A stretch of 64,000 bases of DNA. It comes from Gambelia wislizenii. Taxonomy: Eukaryota > Chordata > Lepidosauria > Squamata > Crotaphytidae. Each line of letters begins with the position of its first letter. Within the stretch, counting starts at the first letter, position 1. Of the stretch, positions 46,901 through 58,900 are shown one piece after another. A program made the translations under genes and the position numbers. The stretch spans positions 371,124,687 through 371,188,686 of the forward strand of contig JAUMIR010000001.1 of NCBI GenBank assembly GCA_030847615.1, given 5' to 3'. The notes under the pieces were generated by a model. It searched no databases and was not told the DNA's origin. It saw only the letters and a list, made by a program, of their open reading frames with translations.

Positions 46901-49900
46901 TCAGAAAAAAAAAACTTTGGTAGGCTCAGCTACCTTTTTGCAGCCAGTAGACCCTGCTTCAGTTTTCTCTGGAGCAGGAAACTGCGTGTTGGCATAAAAA
47001 GCAAAAGCAAAGTCATCTCAGTAGGTAGGAGGAAGTGTTCACCTTCTCATAATCCTTGACTTATCTGTGTCTAATTCGTAAGAGTTTTCCATGTCATTGT
47101 GGAATTGGGGGCTCTTTAGTTTATCTCTGCAAGCTTTGGGGGACAGTCGTTCACCCCACTGCCACTGCCCACTACAGCAGTTTCCTGTTGAATTTCAGTA
47201 GGAAACTGATAGGGTGAGACTGCTGTTGTGGCCCATTTATTGGTTGGGCGGGGGCCAGGGCTCTCGAAGGGTTACCAAAAAAGATCTAGAGATCTGCATG
47301 GGACCTGCAAGTCACTCTTTCCTCATTCTTTCTCTATAAGCTTTGAATTAGTTCTTAATACTTGTATAATTTCTAAAAGGTACAAAAGAGATGAGACATG
47401 TTTATATTTACATTTACTTTTACATTTATTGGTTAAAGGTCTGGCAAATTTTTGAGTAAAATTAAAATGTAGCTGTCTTAGTGTAGCTTTGAAAACAAAA
47501 TCTAATTTTCCCCCCAATATGAGGCATTGTTCTAAGCTTAAAAACAACAGTTTAGGAATACTGAAAATAGCTATATGCATTTGAAATTGACACATACTAC
47601 ACATAACCCTACATTACTTACTTAAAGTGTAATTAATTTTTCTTCCCCCACTCCCCACTTTAAGGTGCCACAAACCCATACACTGAAGCAAACTACAAAC
47701 CTGCTTTTCTGTCAGATGATGAATTAAAACATCTTATTCTTAGGGTATGTATTAGCTTTAAATATGTGAATATGTCTATAATTTGTCATGAGAGAAGATT
47801 CTTGTAGAAGATTTGGGTGGACTTTTCTTATACTACCTACATTGATTACAATTTTCATGTGTATATAAGCAAAGGTTTCAGCTATCTTTTCTCCCAGAAA
47901 TGGCTTTTCTATTTATTGCATAACAGGAACACACTGGGCTAGCCCCACATAGTAAAATAGATGTTGAATAGGCTTTCCAGTAATGTGGAACTCTGGATTT
48001 ATAGATAGTAAACTGAAGCTTGGATAGCAAACTACCAGGAACAACAACAAAAAAATTATGTTCAGGTGGAGATGCTAATATAAAACACTTCCTGGTTTCT
48101 CAAAACATGCATGGATTTACCTGATCATTAACTCCAGTTCTGAAATACAATTGTCCCTCTGTATCCACAGATTCTGCATCCATAGATTCAACCAACCGCA
48201 GTTCAAAAATATTCCAAAAAATCATTTACAAAAAGCAAACCTTCATTTTGCTATTTCATATATGAGACACCATTTTACTACTCCATTGTATATGATGGGA
48301 CTTGAGCATCCACAGATTTTGGTATCTGCAAGGGGTCCTGGAACCAAACCCTAGCAGATACTGAGGGCCAACTATACCTTCTCTGGATTGGTGAGAGGAG
48401 GAATCCAAAATAACTTACATTTGGGTTTCCCCGTCAGCCACCCAGAGAGGGGCAGGAAGAATTTTAAATTTAGATCTTGTGATAGCTGGAGAGGACTGCA
48501 GACTCCTCCCCCACTCCAGCTACCCTGACCTCAGTTCTTCTTCCTGCCTTATCCAGAGCAAAGCTTTTTCCTGTTGCTCTTTGCAACGTCTCTTGTTCAT
48601 TCCTTTCTGTTCTCACTATTTTCCATCCTTCTAGTTGATCTTTCTCTAGCTTCTTGCCTCTTAATTCTTTTTTTAAAAAAAGAAAATTCCTCCTCTTTCT
48701 CGCTTTCTGTCGCTCACCTGGGAGTGGTTCCAACCAGTTCTAAAAAGAAGGAGAAGTGATCCTAGCCAGAGCGGGACGCCCACATGCGAGTGCCTGGAGC
48801 TTCTGTGCCTTTGGGGCCTTCCCAGCAGGTGATCCCAGGGGCCACCAACTCCTTGGTCTTCCCACCGCCAGTTTCCACTCTACAGGCAGGTCAAGACCTA
48901 GAGGCTAGATACCTAGACGCAATCTCCCCGCCACAGAGCCTTGCTCCGCAGGTGGGTGAAAACCTGGGCACAAGCAGCGCCCAGCTGATTGCCTGACCAC
49001 AGGACCCGGACTGGAGGGCAAACGCGCATGGATCCCACCCAAAGTTGACTCCATTGTCCCTGACCAGGGAGCCCAACAGCAAAGCCAGGGAAGTATCCAT
49101 GTCCAAGAGGCAGCCGGGGGGGATCTGTCAGGTGGACCCCCGGGGCCCCTGGTATCACCAGCGGAGACCAGCAAAAGGATTTTTGCCTGCTTTGGGGACT
49201 TGTCCCATGACAGGTAAGTCGCGGATGCGGTGAGGCTGTGCCGTCTTCAGCCTGTGCATCTCCGTGAGGCAGGGCACAGTGGAGGATGACAGCGAACCAT
49301 GCACAAGCAGCGTCCAGTTTTTCAGACTGCCTAAGAGGAAAGCCCTCCCACCCATCTCCTCCCTCTTCTGCATAAGCAGAAGGAGTCTCAGCCGACAAAG
49401 ACATCCTTATTGGGACTGAGGGCCTAGCCTATGAAGACACGGGCGGTCAGTAGGAAGGGGAATGGTCTGGCACAGGTGAAGCGTCTGTCAGGCTCTTCCA
49501 TTTGGAAGATTTTCCCTCCCTATTGGTAAAGGCGTCTTCGGTCCTGAGACTTGGATCATCAGTCCCAGCAGAACCAAACTCTCACTGAGGGTAGTAAGAG
49601 GGCAGCGGCAGTCCTCAGACTCCCTAAAACATCTGGAAGGGAGGTACCTTTTCTGTCTATTTTCCTGTGGGCGGTAGAAGGAGAATGGGACAAGCCCCTA
49701 CAAGGGAAAAAAGGCACCCTTCTGGCACAGAAGGTTATTCTCCTCCCAAATTGATCATGGATAAACTCAAGGTCTCTGTGGTCAACTCGCCAGTGGCCTC
49801 ACTCATTTCGATTTCACTTGTGCCAAAAGAGGGCGAAGGATTTCTTAAGGACCCCAAGGAGAAGAGGATAGAAGGGGCCCTCAAGAAGACACATGAGACA

Positions 49901-52900
49901 CAAGACGACACACGAAGAAGACACAGAGAGGGAGCCCTGGTGACACAGTGGTTAAATGCCAGTACGGCAAGTCACCGCAATGCAAGTTCGATTCCAGAGG
50001 TCTCCAAGGTTCACTCAACCTTCCATCCTTTCGTAGGTTGGTAAAATGAGTACCTGGCTTGTGGGGGCAATTAGCTAACACACATTGGAAACTGCTTAAT
50101 GCAGTGTAGATGTGTAAGTTGCTGTTGCTTAAAACAACTTGTAAGCCACTCTTATAGCCTTGTGGCCGAAGAGCAGGGTATAAATAACTTTTTTTTAAAA
50201 AGGTCACAGCTCTTGCCATCAGGGCCTCAACAACAGGCTCCCTCTTTGTGAGGGCTTTGCTTTTATAGGTCAAGGACATTCTTCATAACAAGGATTTGGA
50301 TCATGTTTCCCTTCAGAGATCTTTGTCCAAGATCTATGTGGCCCTTCAGTTCTTAGCGGATTCCACATTGGATGCTGCAACATTTGCTTCACAGGCCATG
50401 GTGGCTGTAGCTGTAGCTGTAGCTAGATGTTCCAGTTGGCTATGCCATTGGGAGGTAGACACTCGTTCTAGAGCCAACCTGTCAATGACTCCCTTTAAGG
50501 GTTCAACACTATTTGTGGAAGAGGCCTTGAAGGACATCCTAGTAGAGACAAAGGATAAAGAGAAGGCAATGCCAGTTATGTCCAGAAGGTCGGACAAGAA
50601 GACCTTCAAAAGACCTTTTCAGCAGTCTGCCTCCTTCAGGTCTTCTAGGGGGGTTGGACGATGGGGAGTTTTCGCTCCTTTCGCCCTGCCTGATCCAGAT
50701 CCAACTTCTCAACTAAGAAGAGGTGGCTCCCAGTCCCAGCAGGGCAGGGGATGCCAGCAGTTCTGACTCCTACTCAATTCCCATGGGAGGCCATTTAAAC
50801 CTATTCAGCGCAAGGTGGGTGGCAACTACAATAGACAGGTGGGTCATATCCACTATCTCTCATGGATACCAAATACAGTTCGACTCATTTCCAAATGGCA
50901 GATTTGTACCATCAAGTCTCTCATGGGATCCCCGAAAGTGATGAGAACAGAAAATGGCTGTGAACCATCTTCTCCACATCAGAGCCATAGAGTCAGTTCC
51001 AGACTTAGAAATTCTCGGGCATCTATTCCATCTTTACAGTTCCAAAGAGAGGAGGAGACGCATGCTCCATACTGGACCTAAAGTACACCAATGAGCATCT
51101 AACATACTACCATTTTCGCATGGAAACGCCGTCATCCATAAGGGAGGCCCTCTAGAGGGGAGACTTCCTGATCTCCCTGGATCTGGCAGAGGCCTATCTG
51201 CATGTGTTGATGGCTGAAGACAGTAGACAGTTTCTTTGCTTCACCTTTGGTCAGAAGCACTTCCAGTTCAGAGCCCTTCACTTCGGGTTGGCATCCGCTC
51301 CCAGAGTCTTCACAAAGATTCTGTTGTTATTAGTTGCACATCTCCAGGAACAGAGAATCCACCTACAGTATATCTCTACCTTGATATCCTGCTACGAGCT
51401 CCTTCCAGACAGAAGGCACAGAATGGTCTCCAAACCACGATCCAATGCCTCCAGGATCATGGATTTCTAATGAACTTCAAGAAGAGTTCTCTGGTTCCCG
51501 CACAGTCCATCACTCACCTGGGTATGGTCCTGGACACCAGAAGGGGGATGATCTTCCTCTCACAGGATAGACAGAATTCAGTCTGGAAGGAGGCACTGAG
51601 CATGTTATTGAGAGGTCTGTTACCTCTCATGGAGATGGCTCATTTACTAGGTCTCATGATTTCATCCATCCTCCTGGTTCCGTGGGCCCATTTTTGTACC
51701 CAGTCCCTACAGAATTTCCTACAACCCTACCAGTTGCAGATTTCTCTCAGGAAATCTGTCCTCCTTCGAATCCCCACAGAAGTCAAGGCGTTTATCCTTT
51801 GGTGGACACGGACGGGAAACCTGGCCAGAGGGTCCCTCAGGATCCTGAAACATCAGGTAACATTGACAACAGATGCCAGCCTTCTCACTTGGGGAGTTCA
51901 CTGCCAGGGTCACATTGCTTAGGGTTTCTGGAGCCCGAGCGAGAAGTCTCACAGCATAAATTGGTTGGAGTTGACAGCAATTCACCTTGCACTAATCCAC
52001 TTCACAAAGGACCTCAGAGGGAAACATTTCCTGGTCCTCGCAAACAATACCACAGCCCGCTCCTACATAGTCAAGCAGGGGGGAATGAAGTCCCATTCCC
52101 TGCAGAGGGAGGCCAAACGCCTCTTCTGTTGGACAGAGAGGACAATAACTTCAATCTCAGCACATTCAGGGATCCACCAACTTGAGCGCAGATTACCTGA
52201 GCAGGCACGAGTTCCATCTGGGCTAATGGGCCCTCCACCCACAAGTGTTCCAGCAAAACTGGAACAAAGATTCAGCCAAATGGCAGTGGATATGTTTGCT
52301 TCCTGTGTGAACTGCAAGCTTCCCAGATTCTTTGTGAGATATCAGGATCCTCAGGCAAAAGGGGTCAATTCCTTACAATCCCCCTGGCCGGAGGGACTGC
52401 TCTACCTTTTTCCTCCTTTCCTCTACCTTTACCTCTGATCACCTGAATAATGAGCCCTAAGGCTGTGGGCTACGACGAGGCAGTAATTTCAACCATGTTG
52501 TTTTCCCGGCGTCAATCTACAATGAGGATCTACAGGGCCACATGGAAAGCCTTTTCCAAATGGTGCGCATCTGCCAGGGTGGATAGATCTGCTACAACAG
52601 TTAAACACATCCTTGCCTTCTTGCAGAAGGGATTGGACCTTGGCCTCAAGCTCAACACCTTGAAAAGGCAGGTGGCAGCATTGTCGTCCATCATCTCACT
52701 AGCCAGAGAACAACCTTGCTCCTCTCATTCCCATATTAGGAGATTTTTGAGAGGAGCTTCAATTATCTCTCCTCCGGTGAGGCATCAGTTCCCCACGTGG
52801 AATCTACCTCTAGTGCTGAAACAACTTAGCAAGCATCCTTTTGAACCAATTAGAAGGATTTCACTCAGGATGTTGTCGCTAGAGGTGGCCTTTCTCGTAG

Positions 52901-55900
52901 CAATAACCTCTGCCAGGCGGGTTTCGGAATTGGCCGCGCTATCAAGTAAGGGAGCACCTCTGCTCCCTCAATGATGACCATGTAATCTTGCGACCGGATC
53001 CTTCCTTTCTTCCCAAGGCAGTCTCCTCATTTCACCTCTCACAGGAACTTATCTTGCCTTTTTTCTGCCCAAATCCTGTGCACCCAAGGGAAAAATCTTG
53101 TCACAAACTGGATATCCATAGAGCCATAAAGATCTACATTAGGCGGACAAGTTCATTCAGACAATGTGATTTCCTCTTTGTCTCCTTTAACCCTTCTTCA
53201 CTGGGTGTGAAGGCTTCCAAGCAGACTATCACCAGTTGGATTCGAGCTTGTATCTTGACAGCCTACGACACAGTGAGGCTGCCTCGCCCTACTAGGGTCC
53301 TAGCCCACTCCACCAGGGCAGCAGCAACTTCAGCTGTCTTCTCTTCCAATGTCCCTCTTCTGGAGGTCTGTCGGGCAGCCACGTGGAGCACGCGTTCCAT
53401 TTTATCCGTCATTACAGATTCAGTAAGTTCAGAGCCTCGGAAGCGACATTCAGTCGAAGGGTCCTCCAAGAGATCATACGGGGCTAGTTCATTATAGCAG
53501 CAGTCACCCCACCTGATTTTGTGGGGAAGGTTGGGTACGTCCCAAGTGTAAAGTATTTTGTATTCCTCCTCTCACCAACCCAGAGAATGCCACTTTGGTA
53601 CTTACCATGAAAGTGCATTCTGGAGTTGGTAGAAAGGAAAAATCCACCCCACCCTGGCAACTGCCGTCTGGGACCAGTTGGTAATTTAGACTGGCTCTCG
53701 GCTTGCAATTGAACTGAGGTCAGGGTAGCTGGAGGGGGGAGGAGTCAATGGTCCTCTCCAGCTATCACGAGATCTAAATATAAAATTCTTCCCACCTCTC
53801 TCTGGGTGGCTGAGGGGGAAACCCAAGTGTAAGTTATTTTGGATTCCTTTTCTCTATCAACCCCAGAATGCACTTTCACAGTAAGTACCAAGGCGGCATT
53901 CTCAGGTATGTTAATAGGCAAGACCAGGGAGAACTAGGCTCCTGATCCATTAGCCAGTCCACACTGTCCCTCCCCCTCCCGTCCCTGCCATAGAAGGAGG
54001 AAGATGGGAAATTGAGGGCATCAGTGGATGTAGAAGCCCTTGCACATACAGAGATAAGAACTTCACTCCCACTCTCTTTCCCTCCTCCCCATTCAATGGC
54101 AGGAAGGGCACAGAGGTGCGCAGGGGTGGTGAATGCATATGTAGCAGGGAGGCACCAGGACTGATAAGCAGCCATAAGAGCTGCTCGTTTAAAAGGAGCA
54201 GGCCCTTCTGGGGCTGTAGTGTAGCCGGATGTTTGGGGAGGCATTTCTGTTTTTCTGCCTCTGAACTATTGACTGTTTCTTACAGATAAAATGTCTTCCG
54301 TACTGAATGAGGAGACTCCAAATGCACTTATAGTGAGGGTGTTAGATTCTTTTTATTTTATATTTTTTTGTTAGAACTTAAAAATCAGATGTTGAATTTT
54401 AAAAATAAAATTATTTTATTTAAAATGTGAAAATTGGCTTGATAGTATCGAATATAAGAAACTGTGTTGTTTCAATTAATTACATGCAGTATATATTTAC
54501 CAACACAAATAAAAATGTTTTTTCTTTCACTAATTAAAATTGTCTAAGGCCCCTTATTTCAAAAGCAGTAAATTTTATTTTTTAGATCATTTAGTGTCGT
54601 GTGCAACACAAAAGGTATTCCTTCTTATTTCAGTCACCATAGTACCAAACTTTCACTTAATTTGGGCAAACTTTATTTGATAATTCTACAAGTATTAGCT
54701 TTTTTAAACAGTATATATTTTATACAATGTGGGGTTTTGCCCTTCCAGAGCAGCTGGGCAGTATTCAGGCTTCAGCCTTTATGCATCTGTACAGACAAAC
54801 TAAAATCAAATAGGATTTATCACACTTGTGGGAGTTGGCACTTGCTTAACACATGTGCAGAACCTTTCCAGTGAAATTTTAGAGAAAGTCATCAGTTAAG
54901 AGAACACATCTTCTCTCACTCAGTATGAGATTCTTCAGAATCAAATTAAAAAGGAGCAGTCAAGTGTAATGAAAAGCAGTCTTCTCAACATATTGTTCTC
55001 AGGATATGTTGGAATATAACTCCCGTCTTCCCCAGTCAGCATATTTCCATGCTTGTAAGGCTGAGGTACACAACCAGTCAGCACCTCAAGAGAGTGCATG
55101 CATGGTAAACTTATTGGAGCAGTATTTGCCTTTTGTCTTGTGCATCTGTAATCTTTTCATATGACCCATTTCCAAATAGCTGGTAAAACAACCCACAAGA
55201 ATAAAGTTCTGGAATCTGCCTTGAATTAATCTGACCTACTTCCAGCCAGTACTCTTCTCCTGGTTTCCTAGAAGCCCCTTTGGAAAGATTATTGGCAGCA
55301 ATCCAATGAAAGTGAGTCATTTTCCTCTCCTGCTTCTATGGCCTTTTCCACCCACACACAGGAACTGCTCCTGGCAGCCTCTTAAGATCCTGAAAAGGCT
55401 TTGTTAGAGCAAAAGAAGAGAGTTGAGCTCTTTAGAACTCCACCCCAAAACCTCCCATGGCTTTTGGACCTGTTTTTCAAAAGGGAACCAGATACGAAGG
55501 GAGGAAATAACAGATTAAGCAGAGCAGGCTTGTTTATTGTGAAATATTTTTTAGATATGACTTAATGTAGCTCCATACACTTAGACTTTTAGCAGTGACA
55601 CTTGGTGATTTTGCCTTTACATTTTTTGACATATTTTCAGAAGAATAGTGACAAAGTCATTAGGTCTGCATTGGAATTTTATTTTGTTTTGTTGTTTTAC
55701 ATTTTATCAAAATATTGTTATGTTTAAGTGAACTATGTACTGGTGAAAACCAGCGATTGTTGAAATTCAGTCGCATGTGGCAATGTTTTAAAAACACATA
55801 AATGTATATAACAGAGTGATTTATCCTGTGTTTCCCAATTAGGCAGCAGATGGTTTTCTCTTTGTCGTGGGCTGTGACAGAGGGAAGATTCTGTTCGTTT

Positions 55901-58900
55901 CAGAATCTGTCTTCAAGATTCTCAACTATAGTCAGGTATTTTTGTTTGTTGTGAATTAGGAAGACCAGAACTTTGTAAAAGATGTGGTTCAGTTAGGTGG
56001 TGAATGCAGCTGAATCACTGTTCAGAGTATTACTATTTGTTCTGTGCTGTTTATTTTATGGATTGACTATGGATTGGGAACAAACTTCTGTTCATTTTGT
56101 GCCCTCTATTTAAAATTTTAAATATAATGAAGTGAGGCAACAAGACATAATTTTTTCGGATTTTAACTGGCTGTGTATATTCTGTCTTGGCAGAATGATC
56201 TGATTGGTCAGAGTTTATTTGACTACCTTCATCCTAAAGATATTGCCAAAGTTAAGGAGCAGCTCTCTTCGTCAGATACTGCACCACGGGAAAGGCTAAT
56301 AGATGCAAAAAGTAAGTGTTCAAAATGTTCATCCAATTCTAAAGGCCAGTTGACATGTGCATATTTATTAGTTGATGGTTGTAGCATCAAGGGGGTACAT
56401 ACATTTGACAATGACCCAACATAGATCAAGCACAAACTTCACATTGCTAGCAACACAATCTTTTAAACTCAGTTCACACATTTGACTTGAAGTCATTAAG
56501 GATTGAATAATGTACATATTATATGTATACTTAGTTTAAATCCAAGCCAGGTTTATCAGGTTTAGATTTATGTCCTCCCTTCCTCCCCATACAGCTGGAC
56601 TTCCAGTAAAAACAGATATAACACCTGGGCCATCTCGACTATGCTCTGGAGCAAGACGCTCATTCTTTTGTAGGATGAAATGCAACAGGCCATCTGTGAA
56701 AGTAGAAGACAAAGACTTTCCTTCTACCTGTTCCAAGAAGAAAGGTAATAGTGTTATGCATTGATGAATATAGGCAAATAATTTTGGTTTGGTTCTACTG
56801 AAAAGATGTTTGTTTGGAATTGAATAAGACACTGTAGAGTTGTAGCTGTGTAAAAGAAATGGCGGGGGGGAACCAGGTTCACTGTCTCCTTTGGAACATA
56901 AATGTTTCAATTTTTATGAAAGGATTTGTACATCTTGCCACTGATTTGTATCTCTATTTGCTACAAGTGGTGGCATTTGAGAAGTGAGATTTAGCTTCTG
57001 ATTGATTGTTCAGTGACTTCTATGAGCCCAGTGAATGTTTATGAAACTATGTTATTGCTGTAAATGGTTATTTTTCTTAGTGTTCTATAAAACCTTCTAC
57101 TGTCATATGGCATTTATTGGGATCTTAACACTGTACTTAATCAGAACCAGCAATGGCAAAACCTTTAATTTTATAGGTAAAGATTAAATTATTCCCACTA
57201 AAACCAAACGTCTTATATTTACTGGGTACATAGAATCATAGAGTTGGAAGAGACCTCAAGGGCCATCCAGCCCAACCCCCTGCCATGCAGGAATACACAA
57301 TCAAAATATTTCCGACAGATGGCCATCCAGCCTCTGTTTAAAAACCTCCAAAGAAGGAGACTCCACCACACTCCGAGGCAGTGTGTTCCACTTCCGAACA
57401 GCTCTTACTGTCAGGAAGTTTTTCCTAATGTTTAGGTGGAATCTCTTTTCCTGTAGTTTGAACCCACTGCTCTGTGTCCTAGTCTCTGGAGCAGCAGAAA
57501 ACAAGCCTGCTCCATCCTTCGTATGACATCCCTTCAAATATTTAAACATGGCTATCACGTCCCCTCCCAACCTTCTCTTCTCCAGACTAAACATACCAGC
57601 TCCCTAAGCTGCTCCTCATAGGGCATGGCTTCCAGACCACCCACCATCCTGGTCGCCCTTCTCTGGACATGAGTACAGTACGACCCCTGTATCTTCAGGG
57701 GATATGTTCCCAGACTTAACTATGTGTACCAAAAACTACAGACAATAATGAACCCTTTAAAAATGAATGACTTCCAGCCCAAGCATGCCATAGAGTTGCA
57801 CTGGAGGACCTAGAAGATGCCTAGAGAGAACAAATCTCTAGGCATCTTCTAGGACTTCCAGCACGACTCTGTGGGCAGCTTCTGGTGGATGCCTAGAAGA
57901 TGCCTGGAGAAGACTATTTTTTGGATGTGAGTAAGTGAATCCATGGATACAGGTCCAATGGATACAGGGGTCATACTGTAAGTAATATCTTGAGTTTACT
58001 GTTTTTTTCTAATACTTGTCACGTTCACATTGGCTTTGATCCACATTTCTGTTAGTGGAACTCTATTTCCATGGCAGTGTACTGTAGGAAAAGGCATGTG
58101 AAGTCCCCCCCCCCTTTTAACCTATATATTCCCTGCAGCCCCCTGTACCTTGTAGCCACCTGGTCTGGAAAGTTGAAGGTCCTTGGAACAGCAGGAATGG
58201 GCACAGAGGTTTGCAAAGGAAAGGGGAAACTAGTGAAAAAAGCCACCCCTCCATTGTTACAATCTTCAAATTATTTACTGGGAAATATTTCAGTATATTC
58301 TACAGAAACCTTCTAAATTGCGTAGCTTGAGAACTCCCCACCTAAATTCATTAACTTTGGGTAATTTTTTTATTATTATTATTTTTATTTTGTTAAGGTA
58401 GCAGAATTGACCTCTAGGCAAGTTGGATGCAAGTCTTTTTCATCTTTTTCCAGTTGTGTTTAGATTATGTAAATGGAAGAAAAATACTATGATAATCCCA
58501 AGTATAACTGTGTTCACTGAGTATTATTGAGAAGATAAAGTAAATCTGCCACATGCTACACAGTGGATTAGTCTCAGATCTAGATATATGGAACAAACCT
58601 GGCAGAAACAGACTTCTCAAAATGACAATCCCTCCAGCCCATAGCCTAGGCTGTGGTACAGAGGGGTGAGGAGGAGAGGAAATCCTCTAAAAGTGGAAAC
58701 AACTTCAGAATAAAAAGATTTGAAATGTTAAATTCTTTTCTTCCAAATTATTCTTTCGTAGTGCTACAGCATGGAGAGTGCTAACTTGGGGGTACAAGTG
58801 TCCATTTGAAAGTTGAATCTAAATGATGTGGCCCTACATTATTTGGGGACCTAGGCAGATTATTATGTTTATAGACTTGCAGACATGATGGTATGATAGT

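Larger units (their letters stand above)
48379..53904 (+). mobile_element. DIRS-2: near full-length DIRS-type retrotransposon in the BMAL1 PAS-A intron
   Basis: About 5.5 kb with left ITR (48379-48537), gag-like remnants, RT, RNase H, post-RNase H region, tyrosine recombinase, ICR (53541-53645) and right ITR (53711-53904). Protein order and motifs match DIRS-1, but the terminal sequences differ, so it is another subfamily. The right end (ggcattctc) and left end (ttctctgg) overlap in the ICR junction (cattctctgg when reversed). A Sauria-like SINE is inserted in gag, and a Tigger-like MITE abuts the left end. Several frameshifts and loss of one catalytic Asp codon make it inactive. Orientation matches BMAL1. 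Confidence 0.9.

Noticed and set aside
49928..49995. tRNA gene
   Set aside because: A-box and B-box-like strings are present, but the segment is the head of a SINE with a long non-tRNA body.
54280..54350. Possible extra exon after DIRS-2 (tttcttacag followed by ataaaatgtcttccgtac)
   Set aside because: In the phase required between BMAL1 exons 6 and 7 it meets a stop codon almost at once, and the sequence matches nothing in BMAL1. The exons on both sides join perfectly without it.
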